NCBI GenBank assembly: GCA_025360185.1
Contig: JANYCR010000623.1
Span: 1 to 40,332 of the forward strand
Direction of reading: 5' to 3'
Length of the DNA stretch: 40,332 nucleotides
Origin: Leptospiraceae bacterium
GTDB taxonomy: Bacteria > Spirochaetota > Leptospiria > Leptospirales > Leptospiraceae
A model generated the notes under the pieces. The model saw only the letters and a program-made list of their open reading frames with translations. It was not told where the DNA came from and did not search any database. The position numbers were made by a program, and so were the translations under genes. Below, piece by piece: positions 7,331-15,923 of this stretch (its first letter is position 1; every line of letters begins with the position of its first letter).

Positions 7331-8725
7331 ATGATGAGAAGGATTTTACTTTTCACATTTGTTCTAAGTTTTCTTTATTGTAATCCAACAAAAACTGTTT
7401 ACGTGAATAATGTTAATGGTTTGGACACGGAAGCTTTTAAACCATTCAATAAAGGAGTGCATTATGAAAACGGTTATAGCCTAACTGTTTATAAAGATTT
7501 AATTCTTTATGATGGGAAAAATTACTATCAGTTAAAATTAAGCTATACGGACGACGAATACGTATTAGCCGACTCAGTTAAGGACACACAACCTCTCATC
7601 TACCTAACTGTAAACAATATTCAGGGAGAAAATCTTTATAGAGAGGAAGATTTACGGAATGTCATAAAAATACTTCCGTTCGGGTATAGGGTTTTGTTTA
7701 AATCAAAGTTCAAGAAGAATTGGGAGGACATCTACCTGGTAGAATATACAGACAGTAGTTTTGGATATATGAAAAGTGAAAATTTAAAAACCCAATCTGA
7801 AAGCGAATACTTTAAAGTAGCCACTACACTCGGATTAATCTTACGAGAAAAGCCAGACCAAAAATCCAAACAACTAGATATAATTCCTCTCAATTATATT
7901 GGAGAAGTAAAAACAAAGGATAATACCGTTTTGACGATAGCGGGCAGAAAAGGGAATTGGATATTAACTGATTACAATGGAAAACAGGGTTGGGTGTTCT
8001 CTGGGTTTGTTTACCTAAGTAAATACAATGGGCATTTGGCTAATAATTATTCGATAGAAGAAAAATTTTATAGTCTATTTGAAAAAGTTACTGAGTTAAA
8101 ATCTTTTCCGATAGTAAAAAAACAAATAGAAAAAGATTTTAAAGAAAAAGAGATTCCATTAATTGGAGATTATAGTCTTCGAAGTATTTTTTATACTGCG
8201 CGGGGAACTGAGTATAATGAATGTAAAGAGAATTCTAATTCCCAATCTATTTTAAATAATGCTAAAAACCTTGAATATGAAGAGATCTTTGCAAGAGAGG
8301 AGTATGAAATTTTTTTTAAAAATAAGTTATTCATAACAGATTATACAACTTGTCACTGCTGTTGCTCCTCTGGCGGAATGCGCTTCTATTTTCTATTGAA
8401 AAATAAAGTTTTAGTTTACGATTCTAGTCACTCTTCGTATAATTTCTATTGGTCAGCGGATGAAAAATGCAATTTGAATTTTGAAAAAATGAAATACTCC
8501 GAGAAAGATTCTACGCTTTATTTATATAGCCTATTTCCAGATTGCTCTGTTAAGCGTGATCCTGATTACCCGTACGATTCAATTGTCAAATTCAAAGACT
8601 ACGCCAAAGAACTCTTTATTGCTGTAAAAATTTTAGAAGATGATATTGTAATCAAACGTTTCTTCGATAAAAGCATTCCGAAAGAATATTTAAAAAGCTA
8701 CGAAGAGGCAGAGCAAATAAAGTAA
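7331..8725 (+). CDS. Lipoprotein with tandem SH3-like domains
   Basis: The 464-residue product begins with a lipoprotein signal (ILLFTFVLSFLYC), Cys17 being the likely lipidated residue. Residues about 98-152 (NLYREEDLRNVIKILPFG and following) and 165-228 (GLILREKPDQKSKQLDIIP, then KGNWILTDYNGKQGWVF) resemble two bacterial SH3 (SH3b) domains, which usually bind cell-wall or protein ligands. The C-terminal half has no family I can name. It contains a dense cysteine cluster CHCCC (341-345), unusual in an exported protein and suggestive of metal binding or disulfides. An AAGG ribosome site serves either of two adjacent ATGs (7331 or 7334). The protein probably sits in the envelope; its exact role is unknown. 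Confidence 0.8.
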   Translation: MMRRILLFTFVLSFLYCNPTKTVYVNNVNGLDTEAFKPFNKGVHYENGYSLTVYKDLILYDGKNYYQLKLSYTDDEYVLADSVKDTQPLIYLTVNNIQGENLYREEDLRNVIKILPFGYRVLFKSKFKKNWEDIYLVEYTDSSFGYMKSENLKTQSESEYFKVATTLGLILREKPDQKSKQLDIIPLNYIGEVKTKDNTVLTIAGRKGNWILTDYNGKQGWVFSGFVYLSKYNGHLANNYSIEEKFYSLFEKVTELKSFPIVKKQIEKDFKEKEIPLIGDYSLRSIFYTARGTEYNECKENSNSQSILNNAKNLEYEEIFAREEYEIFFKNKLFITDYTTCHCCCSSGGMRFYFLLKNKVLVYDSSHSSYNFYWSADEKCNLNFEKMKYSEKDSTLYLYSLFPDCSVKRDPDYPYDSIVKFKDYAKELFIAVKILEDDIVIKRFFDKSIPKEYLKSYEEAEQIK

Positions 8726-8726
8726 C

Positions 8727-8755
8727 TTGACAAATATGAATACAGTGGTCATATA
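8727..8755 (+). promoter_or_regulatory. Candidate promoter of the toxin-antitoxin remnant
   Basis: TTGACA (8727-8732), a 17-base spacer and CATATA (8750-8755) form a good sigma-70-like promoter. Transcription would start at about 8761-8763, which is the antitoxin ATG itself (8762), and no ribosome site is visible upstream. The mRNA may therefore be leaderless. Confidence 0.45.
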
Positions 8756-8761
8756 TCGATT

Positions 8762-8953
8762 ATGGTCTCCGTCGGCATTCGCGAATTAAAATCACATCTC
8801 AGTCAGTATATAGATTTAGTAAAAAAGGGAGAAAATATCCTGATTACCGAGCATAACAAAGTAGTAGCTGAATTAAAATTTTTAGAGCCTAAACCATCTG
8901 ATGATACAAGGATTAAAGAAGTATTTTCAAAGCTAGTGTCAGAAAAAAAATGA
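8762..8953 (+). CDS. Phd/YefM-family antitoxin, 3' end shifted out of frame
   Basis: The 63 residues match the N-terminal DNA-binding part of Phd/YefM antitoxins (VGIRELKSHLSQYIDLVKKG, ILITEHNKVVAEL). Such proteins repress their own promoter and neutralise the toxin through the C-terminal tail. Here the frame ends at a TGA right after a run of eight A (8943-8950). One extra A would join it to the next frame (8950-9063) and give a normal antitoxin of 100 residues ending DWWTIYQKAKEDK. The toxin-binding tail is therefore separated from the DNA-binding domain. This could be a decayed gene, a homopolymer sequencing error, or slippage-dependent expression. Confidence 0.75.
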   Translation: MVSVGIRELKSHLSQYIDLVKKGENILITEHNKVVAELKFLEPKPSDDTRIKEVFSKLVSEKK

Positions 8954-9063
8954 TTCCCGCCAAAAGAAAATCTACAGCCCTAAGTAAGAAATCTCCCAAT
9001 GCAAAAAAAATAAAACAAAAAGATTGGTGGACAATCTACCAAAAAGCAAAAGAGGACAAGTAA
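8950..9063 (+). pseudogene. Detached C-terminal tail of the antitoxin
   Basis: A 37-codon frame starts with an ATG that overlaps the antitoxin stop (ATGA at 8950-8953). It is basic and ends KQKDWWTIYQKAKEDK, the kind of tail found at the end of Phd/YefM antitoxins, so I read it as the frame-shifted 3' part of the preceding gene. The ATGA overlap could still allow it to be translated separately by reinitiation. Confidence 0.5.
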
Positions 9064-9070
9064 GTCACCT

Positions 9071-9358
9071 ATGGTTCATTACATAGAGACTAGCATAATT
9101 TTATCACTTTTGCTGGAAGATGAATTTTATGATCAGGCAATAAAAATATGGAATGCTAAATCAGAAAAGGTAACTTCTATTTTGACCGGAATTGAAAGTA
9201 TAATAGTAATTAGGCGCTTTAATTAAGCTAATAGCAAGAGTCTCACTTCTAAATGGCTTTCTATTCAAGAAAAAAGAATTAAAGAAATGCTTTCTGAATT
9301 GGATCATCTAGAATATCCTTTTATAGCTTTGACAAAAGAGTTATGGCAGTTGCTTTAA
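9071..9358 (+). pseudogene. PIN-domain (VapC-like) toxin, broken by a nonsense codon
   Basis: From ATG 9071 the frame reads YIETSIILSLLLEDEFYDQA, the first strand and acidic residue of a PIN-domain ribonuclease toxin, followed by KIW and SILTGIESIIVIRRFN. TAA at 9224-9226 then stops it, yet the same frame continues with sensible helical sequence (ANSKSLTSKWLSIQEKR, MLSELDHLEYPF) to TAA 9356-9358. After about 9335 a second frame (VMAVALKFGLR) resembles the next helix of the domain, which suggests a frameshift too. The remaining acidic catalytic residues are not found. The toxin is most likely dead. Confidence 0.7.
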
Positions 9359-9672
9359 AGTTTGGGCTTCGATAAAAAGTAGTCCAACGAATACTTCCAA
9401 TGCATCAGAGATACTTCAAGTATAATATCAACTATAGTAGTTGGTTTAGTCCAGAAGATTTTATCAGTATATTTACCACTAAAGAAAATAGTAAAGTTGA
9501 GACTAAGATTCGTATATCGCTGGCAGATAAAGTAATTATAATAAGAAGTTGACTCTTATTTTCTAAATGGTTATACTAAAAATTTAGTTGGAATATTTTA
9601 GATATAATTAACTTTAGTCCTTGAACTAAGAACTAAGTATTTTAAAAAATATTTCTTAGATAGGGCTGTTAA
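9359..9672. other. Non-coding or decayed stretch before the membrane glycosyltransferase-like gene
   Basis: No convincing gene. A 50-codon frame from ATG 9400 to TGA 9552 (containing SSWFSPEDFISIF) has no recognisable ribosome site or family, and may be part of the decayed toxin region. No hairpin stands out. The sequence is very AT-rich toward 9600-9660. Confidence 0.4.
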
Positions 9673-10980
9673 ATGAAAAGTTACCACAAAAGCATAATAC
9701 CCATTTTCCTTTTCCTGTTTATTTTTGTTATTTACTACGCAAGTCCTATGCTGGGAGTAAGCGACTCTGTATGCTCTATTTTGACAAGTATAAGTATTAT
9801 AAAAGAAGGAAATTTTGATTTAAATGAATATACGCCACTGCTTGAATATAAAAATTGGCAAGCAGTAGAAAAGATTAACGGTAAGTATTACAACTATTTT
9901 CCGCATGGAGTTTCGATTGTTTCATTACCAATGGTTTTTATTTTATTAAAAATTTTCGGTTCTACTGGTTTAATATTGGGAAGCGAAAGTGTTGAAAGCA
10001 TTTGCGGATCTACCTATACCGCTTTGACTGGAGTCATTATCTTTTATATTGGTCGATATTTGGGGTTACTTACGATTACGCGATCTATCGTCTTGGCACT
10101 TATTTTTTCTTTTTGTACTTGTGCTTATTCTGTAACTAGTAAACTTTTATGGATGCACGGTCCATCGATGTTTTTTTTAATATTTACTTTCTTTTTACTT
10201 ATTATTGGAAAAACAAAAGAACATATTATTCAATATGCGTCAATCCCTTTAGCAATTTCCTATATTATAAGACCGACCAATTCAATCAGTATAGTTATTT
10301 TTTCTTTGTATATATTAATTTATCATAGAAAGTATTTTCTGAAATTTTCTCTCTATGGAATTATTATAGCGTCCTTTTTTTTCCTAAATAATTTTTATAT
10401 TTATGGTAGCATATTGCCAACGTATTTTAGAGGTAATCGATTGGTTTTCAATTTTGATTTATTTTTTACTGCTCTCCTAGGAAATCTAATTAGTCCTTCG
10501 CGTGGCTTATTTTTTTGGTCTCCGTTCTTTTTATTCATCTTTATTGGAGTTTATCTTAAAGTTAAAGAAAAGAATTTAGAACCGATCGAAAAACTGCTTC
10601 TTGTTCTTATTAGTCTTCATTGGATTTTTATTTCTCTTTTCCCTCACTGGTGGGCAGGACATTCTATTGGTTATAGGTTTTTTTCAGACATGATACCTTT
10701 CCTTATGATATTTATTATCCCTGTAATGAAAAATATTTTTCGACCTAAAAAAAAGCTACTGACTGTATGTTTCATGGTTTCCATCTTTTTGTCTTTCTAT
10801 TTTCATTATAGAGCTGCCAATAATTCAGAGGTACAGAGTTGGAATAATATTCCAAATGATATTGATTTGAACCCTGATAGACTTTGGGACTGGAAAGATC
10901 CACAGTCATTAAGGGGAGACAAGATTAGTAGATTGTTAGGGAAATATATATTTGCCGTTGGCAGCGCGCCTAATAAGTAG
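9673..10980 (+). CDS. Multipass membrane protein, GT-C glycosyltransferase-like
   Basis: The 435 residues contain about ten membrane segments, starting with FLFLFIFVIYYASPML (about 12-27). The first outside loop carries an acidic residue (GVSDSVCS, Asp31) followed by a short helix (SIIKEGNFDLNEY), and later NYFPHG. This is the arrangement of GT-C/ArnT-PMT enzymes, which transfer sugars from lipid-linked donors on the outer face of the membrane. The match is by topology and the acidic loop only, so substrate and donor are unknown. A ribosome site AGGG lies about 8 bases before the ATG. It is flanked by decayed genes, which suggests acquisition or loss in this accessory stretch. Confidence 0.6.
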   Translation: MKSYHKSIIPIFLFLFIFVIYYASPMLGVSDSVCSILTSISIIKEGNFDLNEYTPLLEYKNWQAVEKINGKYYNYFPHGVSIVSLPMVFILLKIFGSTGLILGSESVESICGSTYTALTGVIIFYIGRYLGLLTITRSIVLALIFSFCTCAYSVTSKLLWMHGPSMFFLIFTFFLLIIGKTKEHIIQYASIPLAISYIIRPTNSISIVIFSLYILIYHRKYFLKFSLYGIIIASFFFLNNFYIYGSILPTYFRGNRLVFNFDLFFTALLGNLISPSRGLFFWSPFFLFIFIGVYLKVKEKNLEPIEKLLLVLISLHWIFISLFPHWWAGHSIGYRFFSDMIPFLMIFIIPVMKNIFRPKKKLLTVCFMVSIFLSFYFHYRAANNSEVQSWNNIPNDIDLNPDRLWDWKDPQSLRGDKISRLLGKYIFAVGSAPNK

Positions 10981-11002
10981 TAGCCATAATAAAAAAGTAG
11001 CA

Positions 11003-11344
11003 ATGGAAATTTGTAATGGATTCGTCCAGATTCAACAATGCCGTTGGATACGAAGGAATTGAATAGTAGAAAAAGAAGGAGTCTTACACGGATCAAAAGG
11101 GGAAGGGAAATTTAGAGAAGAGTGGGTTGAATATCCATTCGAATGGGAATATCCGAATTGGATTACAAGATTTCGTAAATATTCAATGGGAATTTCTGAT
11201 TATAATCATATTGTTTTTTATTCCGAAAAAATAGGTAAGGGGGTAATCGTCTATATCTACATCTTTGCTATTTCGAAAATGACGATTGCGAAAAAGTTTG
11301 TTCCTGCGTATTTACTTCCACTCGAGGGCTTTGTTACTAGGTAA
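11003..11344 (+). pseudogene. Decayed ORF of unknown family
   Basis: A frame from ATG 11003 to TAA 11342-11344 is interrupted only by TGA 11060-11062. Downstream of that stop it has protein-like composition (EEWVEYPFEWEYPNWITRF, SDYNHIVFYSEKIGKG) with no start codon until a Met near 11187. It ends just before a strong terminator hairpin, which supports it once having been a gene. I do not recognise the family. Confidence 0.35.
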
Positions 11345-11350
11345 GTTTTA

Positions 11351-11380
11351 AAATAAGGCTAAGTTCATTTAGCCTTATTT
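11351..11380. terminator. Strong hairpin terminator, probably bidirectional
   Basis: A perfect 12-base stem (aaataaggctaa at 11351-11362, complement at 11369-11380) with a 6-base loop. It is A-rich on the left and T-rich on the right, so it can work as an intrinsic terminator on the plus strand. It insulates pepN from the upstream relics. Confidence 0.75.
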
Positions 11381-11454
11381 GTTTCTATTCAGTATTCCCT
11401 TCATTTTTTCAATATTTCTAAAAAGGGATTGTATATATTTCTTAAACCGAAAAG

Positions 11455-11482
11455 TTATCAAAAATACCCCGAACGATACAAT
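11455..11482 (+). promoter_or_regulatory. Candidate pepN promoter
   Basis: TTATCA (11455-11460), a 16-base spacer and TACAAT (11477-11482) give a plausible sigma-70-like promoter. It would start transcription near 11489, just before the pepN ribosome site GAGG. It lies downstream of the terminator at 11351-11380, as expected for the first gene of a transcript. Confidence 0.35.
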
Positions 11483-11506
11483 TTATCTTTCGATAACGAG
11501 GTCTAA

Positions 11507-14116
11507 ATGAATACTGATATGAACCAACCTAAAAGAATTTTTCTAAAAGATTACAAGGCTCCTTCCTTTCATGTGAAGAGCATCGATTTATACTTTCAGT
11601 TACACGAAACAAATACAAAAGTCAAAGCAACGCAGGTCATTGAAAAACTAGAAGAGTCTTCACTTGTTTTAAATGGGGAAGGTTTAAAGCTCATCAGCAT
11701 TCATATTGACGGCAAAGAGTTATCAGCCGCTGAATATTTCGCAACGGAGGAGTCGCTGATTATTAAGTCTGTCCCAAATCATTTTACACTTGAAACAATT
11801 GTAGAAATCAATCCAGAAGCAAATAAAGCCTGCGAGGGACTTTATTTATCAAAAGGAATTTTTGCGACTCAGTGTGAGGCAGAAGGCTTTAGAAATATTA
11901 CGTACTTCTTAGATCGCCCCGATATGATGACTAGCTACACCGTTCATATCGAAGCGGATAAGAAAAAGTATCCGGTATTACTTTCTAATGGAGATTTGAT
12001 TTCTAAAAAAGATATTGGCAATGGAAGACATACTGCCACATGGAAAGATCCATTTAAAAAACCGAGTTATTTATTTGCGTTAGTCGCCGGAGACTTAGGA
12101 GTTGTAGAAGGAAATTTTACTACAAAGTCGGGAAAAGAAGTTAAATTAGAAGTTTACGCTTCGCACGGAAAGCAAGATAGATGTTTTCACGCTCTGGCTT
12201 CTTTACAAAAAGCAATGAAGTGGGATGAGGAAAGATTTGGACTAGAATATGATTTAAACCAATACATGATTGTCTCGATTGATGATTTTAATATGGGTGC
12301 GATGGAAAATAAAGGACTTAATATTTTTAATTCGCGTTTGGTATTAGCCGATCCAGAATCTGCAACGGATAATGATTTTATGCGAATCGAATCTGTAGTT
12401 GCTCACGAATACTTTCACAACTGGACAGGAAACCGTGTGACTTGCCGAAATTGGTTTGAGCTTTCTTTAAAAGAGGGGCTAACAGTGTTTAGAGATCAGG
12501 AGTTTTCTTCTGATTTACATTCGAGGGCAGTCAAGCGGATAAAAGATGTAGATGCTCTACGGGGGGGACAGTTTGCAGAGGATGCAGGACCTAACGCACA
12601 TCCAGTTCGACCGGAAAGTTGTCTTTCTGTGGATAACTTCTATACTTCCACCATTTACGAAAAAGGCGCAGAGGTAATTCGGATGATGTATACTATCGTC
12701 GGAGTGAAAGGTTTTAGGGATGGAATGGATGAATACTTTAAACGCTATGACGGGAAAGCTGTAACTATTCTTGATTTTGCGGATGCTATTGCTACACCGA
12801 ATAATGTCGATTTTACCCAACTTAGATTGTGGTACAGTCAATCTGGAACTCCTGAGGTGACTGTGAGCGAAAGCTATGATGTGGATAAGAAAGAGTATTC
12901 GTTAACTCTAAAACAATTTTGTAAACCTACAGATAAACAACCAACCAAAGAAGCATTTCATATTCCTCTACTCATTGGCTTACTTGATCGAGGAGGAAAA
13001 GATTACAAATTAAATTCAAAAGATATTGCCTATAATTCAGATGGCAAAGCTCTCATTCATTTAAAAGAGTCAGAACAAGTTTTTATTTTCAGTGACATCA
13101 AAGATAAACCGGTGTTATCCTTAAATCGAGAGTTTTCAGCACCGATAAAGTTAAATTGGAATGCATCACAGGCAGAGCTTTTACATTTAATTAAATTTGA
13201 TACCGATTCATTTAATCGTCGTGAGGCTTGTTTTAAAATGATCTTACAAGAATTACAAAGTTTAATTTCTGACTATAAAAACAGAAAAGAATTGAATCCT
13301 AATTCAGAAATCATTGAGGCTATCGGGTATATACTCCTAGATGAAAAAATAGATCCACAGTTCAAGTCTCTCATGCTTGCATTTCCAGGGGATGATATTT
13401 TAGCCCAGGAAGAAGAAATTCTAGATGCAAATGCATTTAATGCGGCAAATCATAGTTTAACAAAGGTATTTGTGAATCAATACGAAAAAAATATCATTCA
13501 GTTATACCATTTTCACCATAATTTAGAATCCTCCGGTGACCGTGCTCTCAAGAATCATTTACTTTTTTTACTAATAGAGGCTAATTATCCTAATTCTATT
13601 AGCATTGCCTTTCATCAATTTACTTCTGCAAAGAATATGACCGATAAGCTAAATGCGTTAGTGGCTTTGTGTCAGACAGACAGTGAAGAAAAACAAAAAG
13701 CTCTACAGGAATTTTTAAATCGTTGGAAAGATGATTCTGTGGTCTTTAATAAATGGCTACAAGTGCAAGCATCCTCCCGTGTAAATAGTACATTTGAGAC
13801 AGTAAAAAGAATCACAGCAACACAGCCGTTTAATCCAGGAAATCCAAATAATATTTATTCTTTGCACGGCGTTCTAGGAAGAAACTATCAAGTTATGCAG
13901 CGCGATAAAGAGGAAACTTTTCAGTGGCTTTGTGATGAAATTATCCGCATAGATAAAATGAATCCACAGGTTGCAGCAAGACTTTGTGGTAATTTTAATT
14001 TTGTGAAAAAATTTCCTGAGGAAATAAAGACTATCGCCCAAAAAGAAATTAAAAGAGTTTTAGCAATACCAAGTCTATCTAAGAATTCGCGCGAGTTGTT
14101 AGAGGGTTGTATTTAA
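11507..14116 (+). CDS. pepN: Aminopeptidase N, M1 family, PepN type
   Basis: A zinc aminopeptidase that removes N-terminal residues from peptides in the cytoplasm; no signal peptide is visible. The 869 residues match the long gamma-proteobacterial PepN form. Substrate-anchoring GAMEN is at 264-268. The zinc site HEYFH...E is at 300-304 with Glu323 (in LKEGLTVFRD), and Glu301 is the expected general base. The N-terminal beta domain (about 1-210), the catalytic domain (about 211-460), the Ig-like domain (DUF3458 type, about 465-560) and the C-terminal helical domain all appear complete. The start is preceded by GAGG. The next gene follows after 10 bases, so the two are probably co-transcribed. 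Confidence 0.96.
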   Translation: MNTDMNQPKRIFLKDYKAPSFHVKSIDLYFQLHETNTKVKATQVIEKLEESSLVLNGEGLKLISIHIDGKELSAAEYFATEESLIIKSVPNHFTLETIVEINPEANKACEGLYLSKGIFATQCEAEGFRNITYFLDRPDMMTSYTVHIEADKKKYPVLLSNGDLISKKDIGNGRHTATWKDPFKKPSYLFALVAGDLGVVEGNFTTKSGKEVKLEVYASHGKQDRCFHALASLQKAMKWDEERFGLEYDLNQYMIVSIDDFNMGAMENKGLNIFNSRLVLADPESATDNDFMRIESVVAHEYFHNWTGNRVTCRNWFELSLKEGLTVFRDQEFSSDLHSRAVKRIKDVDALRGGQFAEDAGPNAHPVRPESCLSVDNFYTSTIYEKGAEVIRMMYTIVGVKGFRDGMDEYFKRYDGKAVTILDFADAIATPNNVDFTQLRLWYSQSGTPEVTVSESYDVDKKEYSLTLKQFCKPTDKQPTKEAFHIPLLIGLLDRGGKDYKLNSKDIAYNSDGKALIHLKESEQVFIFSDIKDKPVLSLNREFSAPIKLNWNASQAELLHLIKFDTDSFNRREACFKMILQELQSLISDYKNRKELNPNSEIIEAIGYILLDEKIDPQFKSLMLAFPGDDILAQEEEILDANAFNAANHSLTKVFVNQYEKNIIQLYHFHHNLESSGDRALKNHLLFLLIEANYPNSISIAFHQFTSAKNMTDKLNALVALCQTDSEEKQKALQEFLNRWKDDSVVFNKWLQVQASSRVNSTFETVKRITATQPFNPGNPNNIYSLHGVLGRNYQVMQRDKEETFQWLCDEIIRIDKMNPQVAARLCGNFNFVKKFPEEIKTIAQKEIKRVLAIPSLSKNSRELLEGCI

Positions 14117-14126
14117 AAGGAAAACA

Positions 14127-15839
14127 ATGCCACACAACCTAACTCTAATTACAACTATCGCAGTAAGCCTCGTCTTTGCTTTAATACTTGGATTCATTGC
14201 TGCAAAATTAAAATTACCCGCACTCGTTGGATATTTAGTTGCTGGAATCATTGCAGGACCGGCAACCCCGGGCTTTGTAGCTGACTTGGAGCTTTCTAGT
14301 CAGCTTGCAGAAATCGGCGTAATGCTTTTAATGTTTGGAGTGGGACTTCATTTTTCTATAGAGGACTTGCTTGCTGTTCGTAAGATTGCTCTACCCGGTG
14401 CGATTCTTCGCATTGTCGTTGCGACTATCCTATCGATTTTTGTTACGAAACTCTGGGGATGGAGTGTTGGAGAAGGTTTAGTATTTGGAATTTCTCTTTC
14501 TGTTGCGAGTACGGTTGTTCTTTTAAAGGCACTCGAGAGTAGGGGCTTACTCGAATCAGTCAATGGACGAATTGCTGTCGGTTGGGTAGTAGTAGAAGAT
14601 TTGGCAACGGTATTAGTGTTAGTTCTACTTCCCCCTCTTTCCGGCTGGTTGGGAGGAAAAGTATCTACGGATAATCAAGATTTGTCGATACTTGCAACTT
14701 TGGGTATTACACTCGGTAAGGTTTCGATTTTTATTCTACTTATGATGCTTGTAGGCAAACGGGTATTTCCCTGGCTTCTCTGGCAAGTAGCGAGGACTGG
14801 ATCGAGAGAATTATTTACATTATGCGTTATTGCGGCAGCCGTCGGAATTGCCTATGGCTCTGCTGCTTTGTTTGGAGTATCCTTTGCTCTTGGTGCTTTC
14901 TTTGCCGGCGTGGTTTTGCAAGAATCAGATCTTAGTTATCGAGCGGCAGAAGAGTCTTTGCCCTTGCGAGATGCTTTTTCCGTATTATTTTTTGTATCCG
15001 TTGGAATGTTATTTGAGCCTGCTATTTTAATCCAAGAGCCAGTAAAGGTATTAATTGTAGTAGCAATTATTGTTCTTGGAAAATCGCTCGTTGTATTTTT
15101 TCTAGTGCTTTTATTTCGTTATCCATTAAACACTGCTTTAACTGTATCCGCTGGTCTTGCACAAATCGGAGAATTTTCTTTTATCCTCGCAGGCATAGGT
15201 GTTTCTCTGAAACTACTTTCTACCGAGGGGCAGAATTTAATTCTTGCTGGTTCTCTAATCTCTATTACCCTCAACTCGCTTGTATTTAAAGCAATTGAAC
15301 CAATCCAGATATGGATTCGTTCACGCTCTAATTTAGCAAATCTTTTCGAACGAAGCGATGACCCGCTTGCAGAATTACCAATGACATTTGACTCGGAGCA
15401 TTTAACCGGACATGTAGTTTTAGTTGGATATGGTCGAGTAGGAAAACGAATCGGTCAGGCTTTAATTCAAGCAGGCGTTAAATACGTTATAGCCGAGCAG
15501 AATAGAGAAATCGTGGAAAGCTTAAGAGAGCGCGGAATACCGGCAGTATCCGGTGACGCAGCAGAGCCTGCTGTATTAATTCAGGCTCATATTGCACGTG
15601 CGCATACTCTTGTTATAGCCACACCTGATACATTTCAAGTTAGGCAGATGGTAGAAATTGCCCGCACACTAAACCCGAATATCGAGACAATAGTAAGAAC
15701 TCATAGTGATGAGGAAACAGAACTTTTACGAAAAGAAAGAGTTGGAAAAATTTTTATGGGAGAACATGAATTAGCCGCTAGTATGTCCCACTATATAATT
15801 GCACGAATTTCTGGTGGAACTCGAAAAGTAGATAAATAG
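14127..15839 (+). CDS. Kef/YbaL-type cation:proton antiporter with TrkA-N domain
   Basis: A CPA2-family inner-membrane transporter that exchanges protons for K+ or Na+. Residues 1-400 contain about 12 membrane segments, including GYLVAGIIAGPATPG (35-49) and VASTVVLLKALESRG, both typical of the family. A cytoplasmic Rossmann (RCK/TrkA-N) domain begins near residue 428 with VVLVGYGRVGKRIGQ and binds nucleotide, with GDAAEP further on. The length of 570 is close to E. coli YbaL (558). AGGA lies 6 bases before the ATG, and the gene follows pepN by 10 bases. I see no separate KefF/KefG partner, and the YbaL subtype is inferred from length and domain order. Confidence 0.9.
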   Translation: MPHNLTLITTIAVSLVFALILGFIAAKLKLPALVGYLVAGIIAGPATPGFVADLELSSQLAEIGVMLLMFGVGLHFSIEDLLAVRKIALPGAILRIVVATILSIFVTKLWGWSVGEGLVFGISLSVASTVVLLKALESRGLLESVNGRIAVGWVVVEDLATVLVLVLLPPLSGWLGGKVSTDNQDLSILATLGITLGKVSIFILLMMLVGKRVFPWLLWQVARTGSRELFTLCVIAAAVGIAYGSAALFGVSFALGAFFAGVVLQESDLSYRAAEESLPLRDAFSVLFFVSVGMLFEPAILIQEPVKVLIVVAIIVLGKSLVVFFLVLLFRYPLNTALTVSAGLAQIGEFSFILAGIGVSLKLLSTEGQNLILAGSLISITLNSLVFKAIEPIQIWIRSRSNLANLFERSDDPLAELPMTFDSEHLTGHVVLVGYGRVGKRIGQALIQAGVKYVIAEQNREIVESLRERGIPAVSGDAAEPAVLIQAHIARAHTLVIATPDTFQVRQMVEIARTLNPNIETIVRTHSDEETELLRKERVGKIFMGEHELAASMSHYIIARISGGTRKVDK

Positions 15840-15863
15840 GCGTTAATAAAGTTAATTTTTCCA

Positions 15864-15892
15864 TTGACGAAAATAGCACGTTATAGTATGCC
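15864..15892 (+). promoter_or_regulatory. Candidate promoter of the diguanylate cyclase gene
   Basis: TTGACG (15864-15869), a 17-base spacer and TATGCC (15887-15892) lie in the 84-base gap before the cyclase gene. The -35 is good and the -10 weaker. Confidence 0.3.
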
Positions 15893-15923
15893 TATTTACG
15901 CTTTCCTATGGAAATAATACAAT

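Noticed and set aside
9400-9552. 50-codon frame between the toxin relic and the membrane glycosyltransferase-like gene
   Set aside because: No ribosome site, no family resemblance and it lies in a decayed stretch; kept only as a note in the region entry.
10806-11096. Minus-strand frame of 96 codons at the end of the GT-C-like gene
   Set aside because: It overlaps the 3' end of the real gene on the other strand and has no coding signature of its own.
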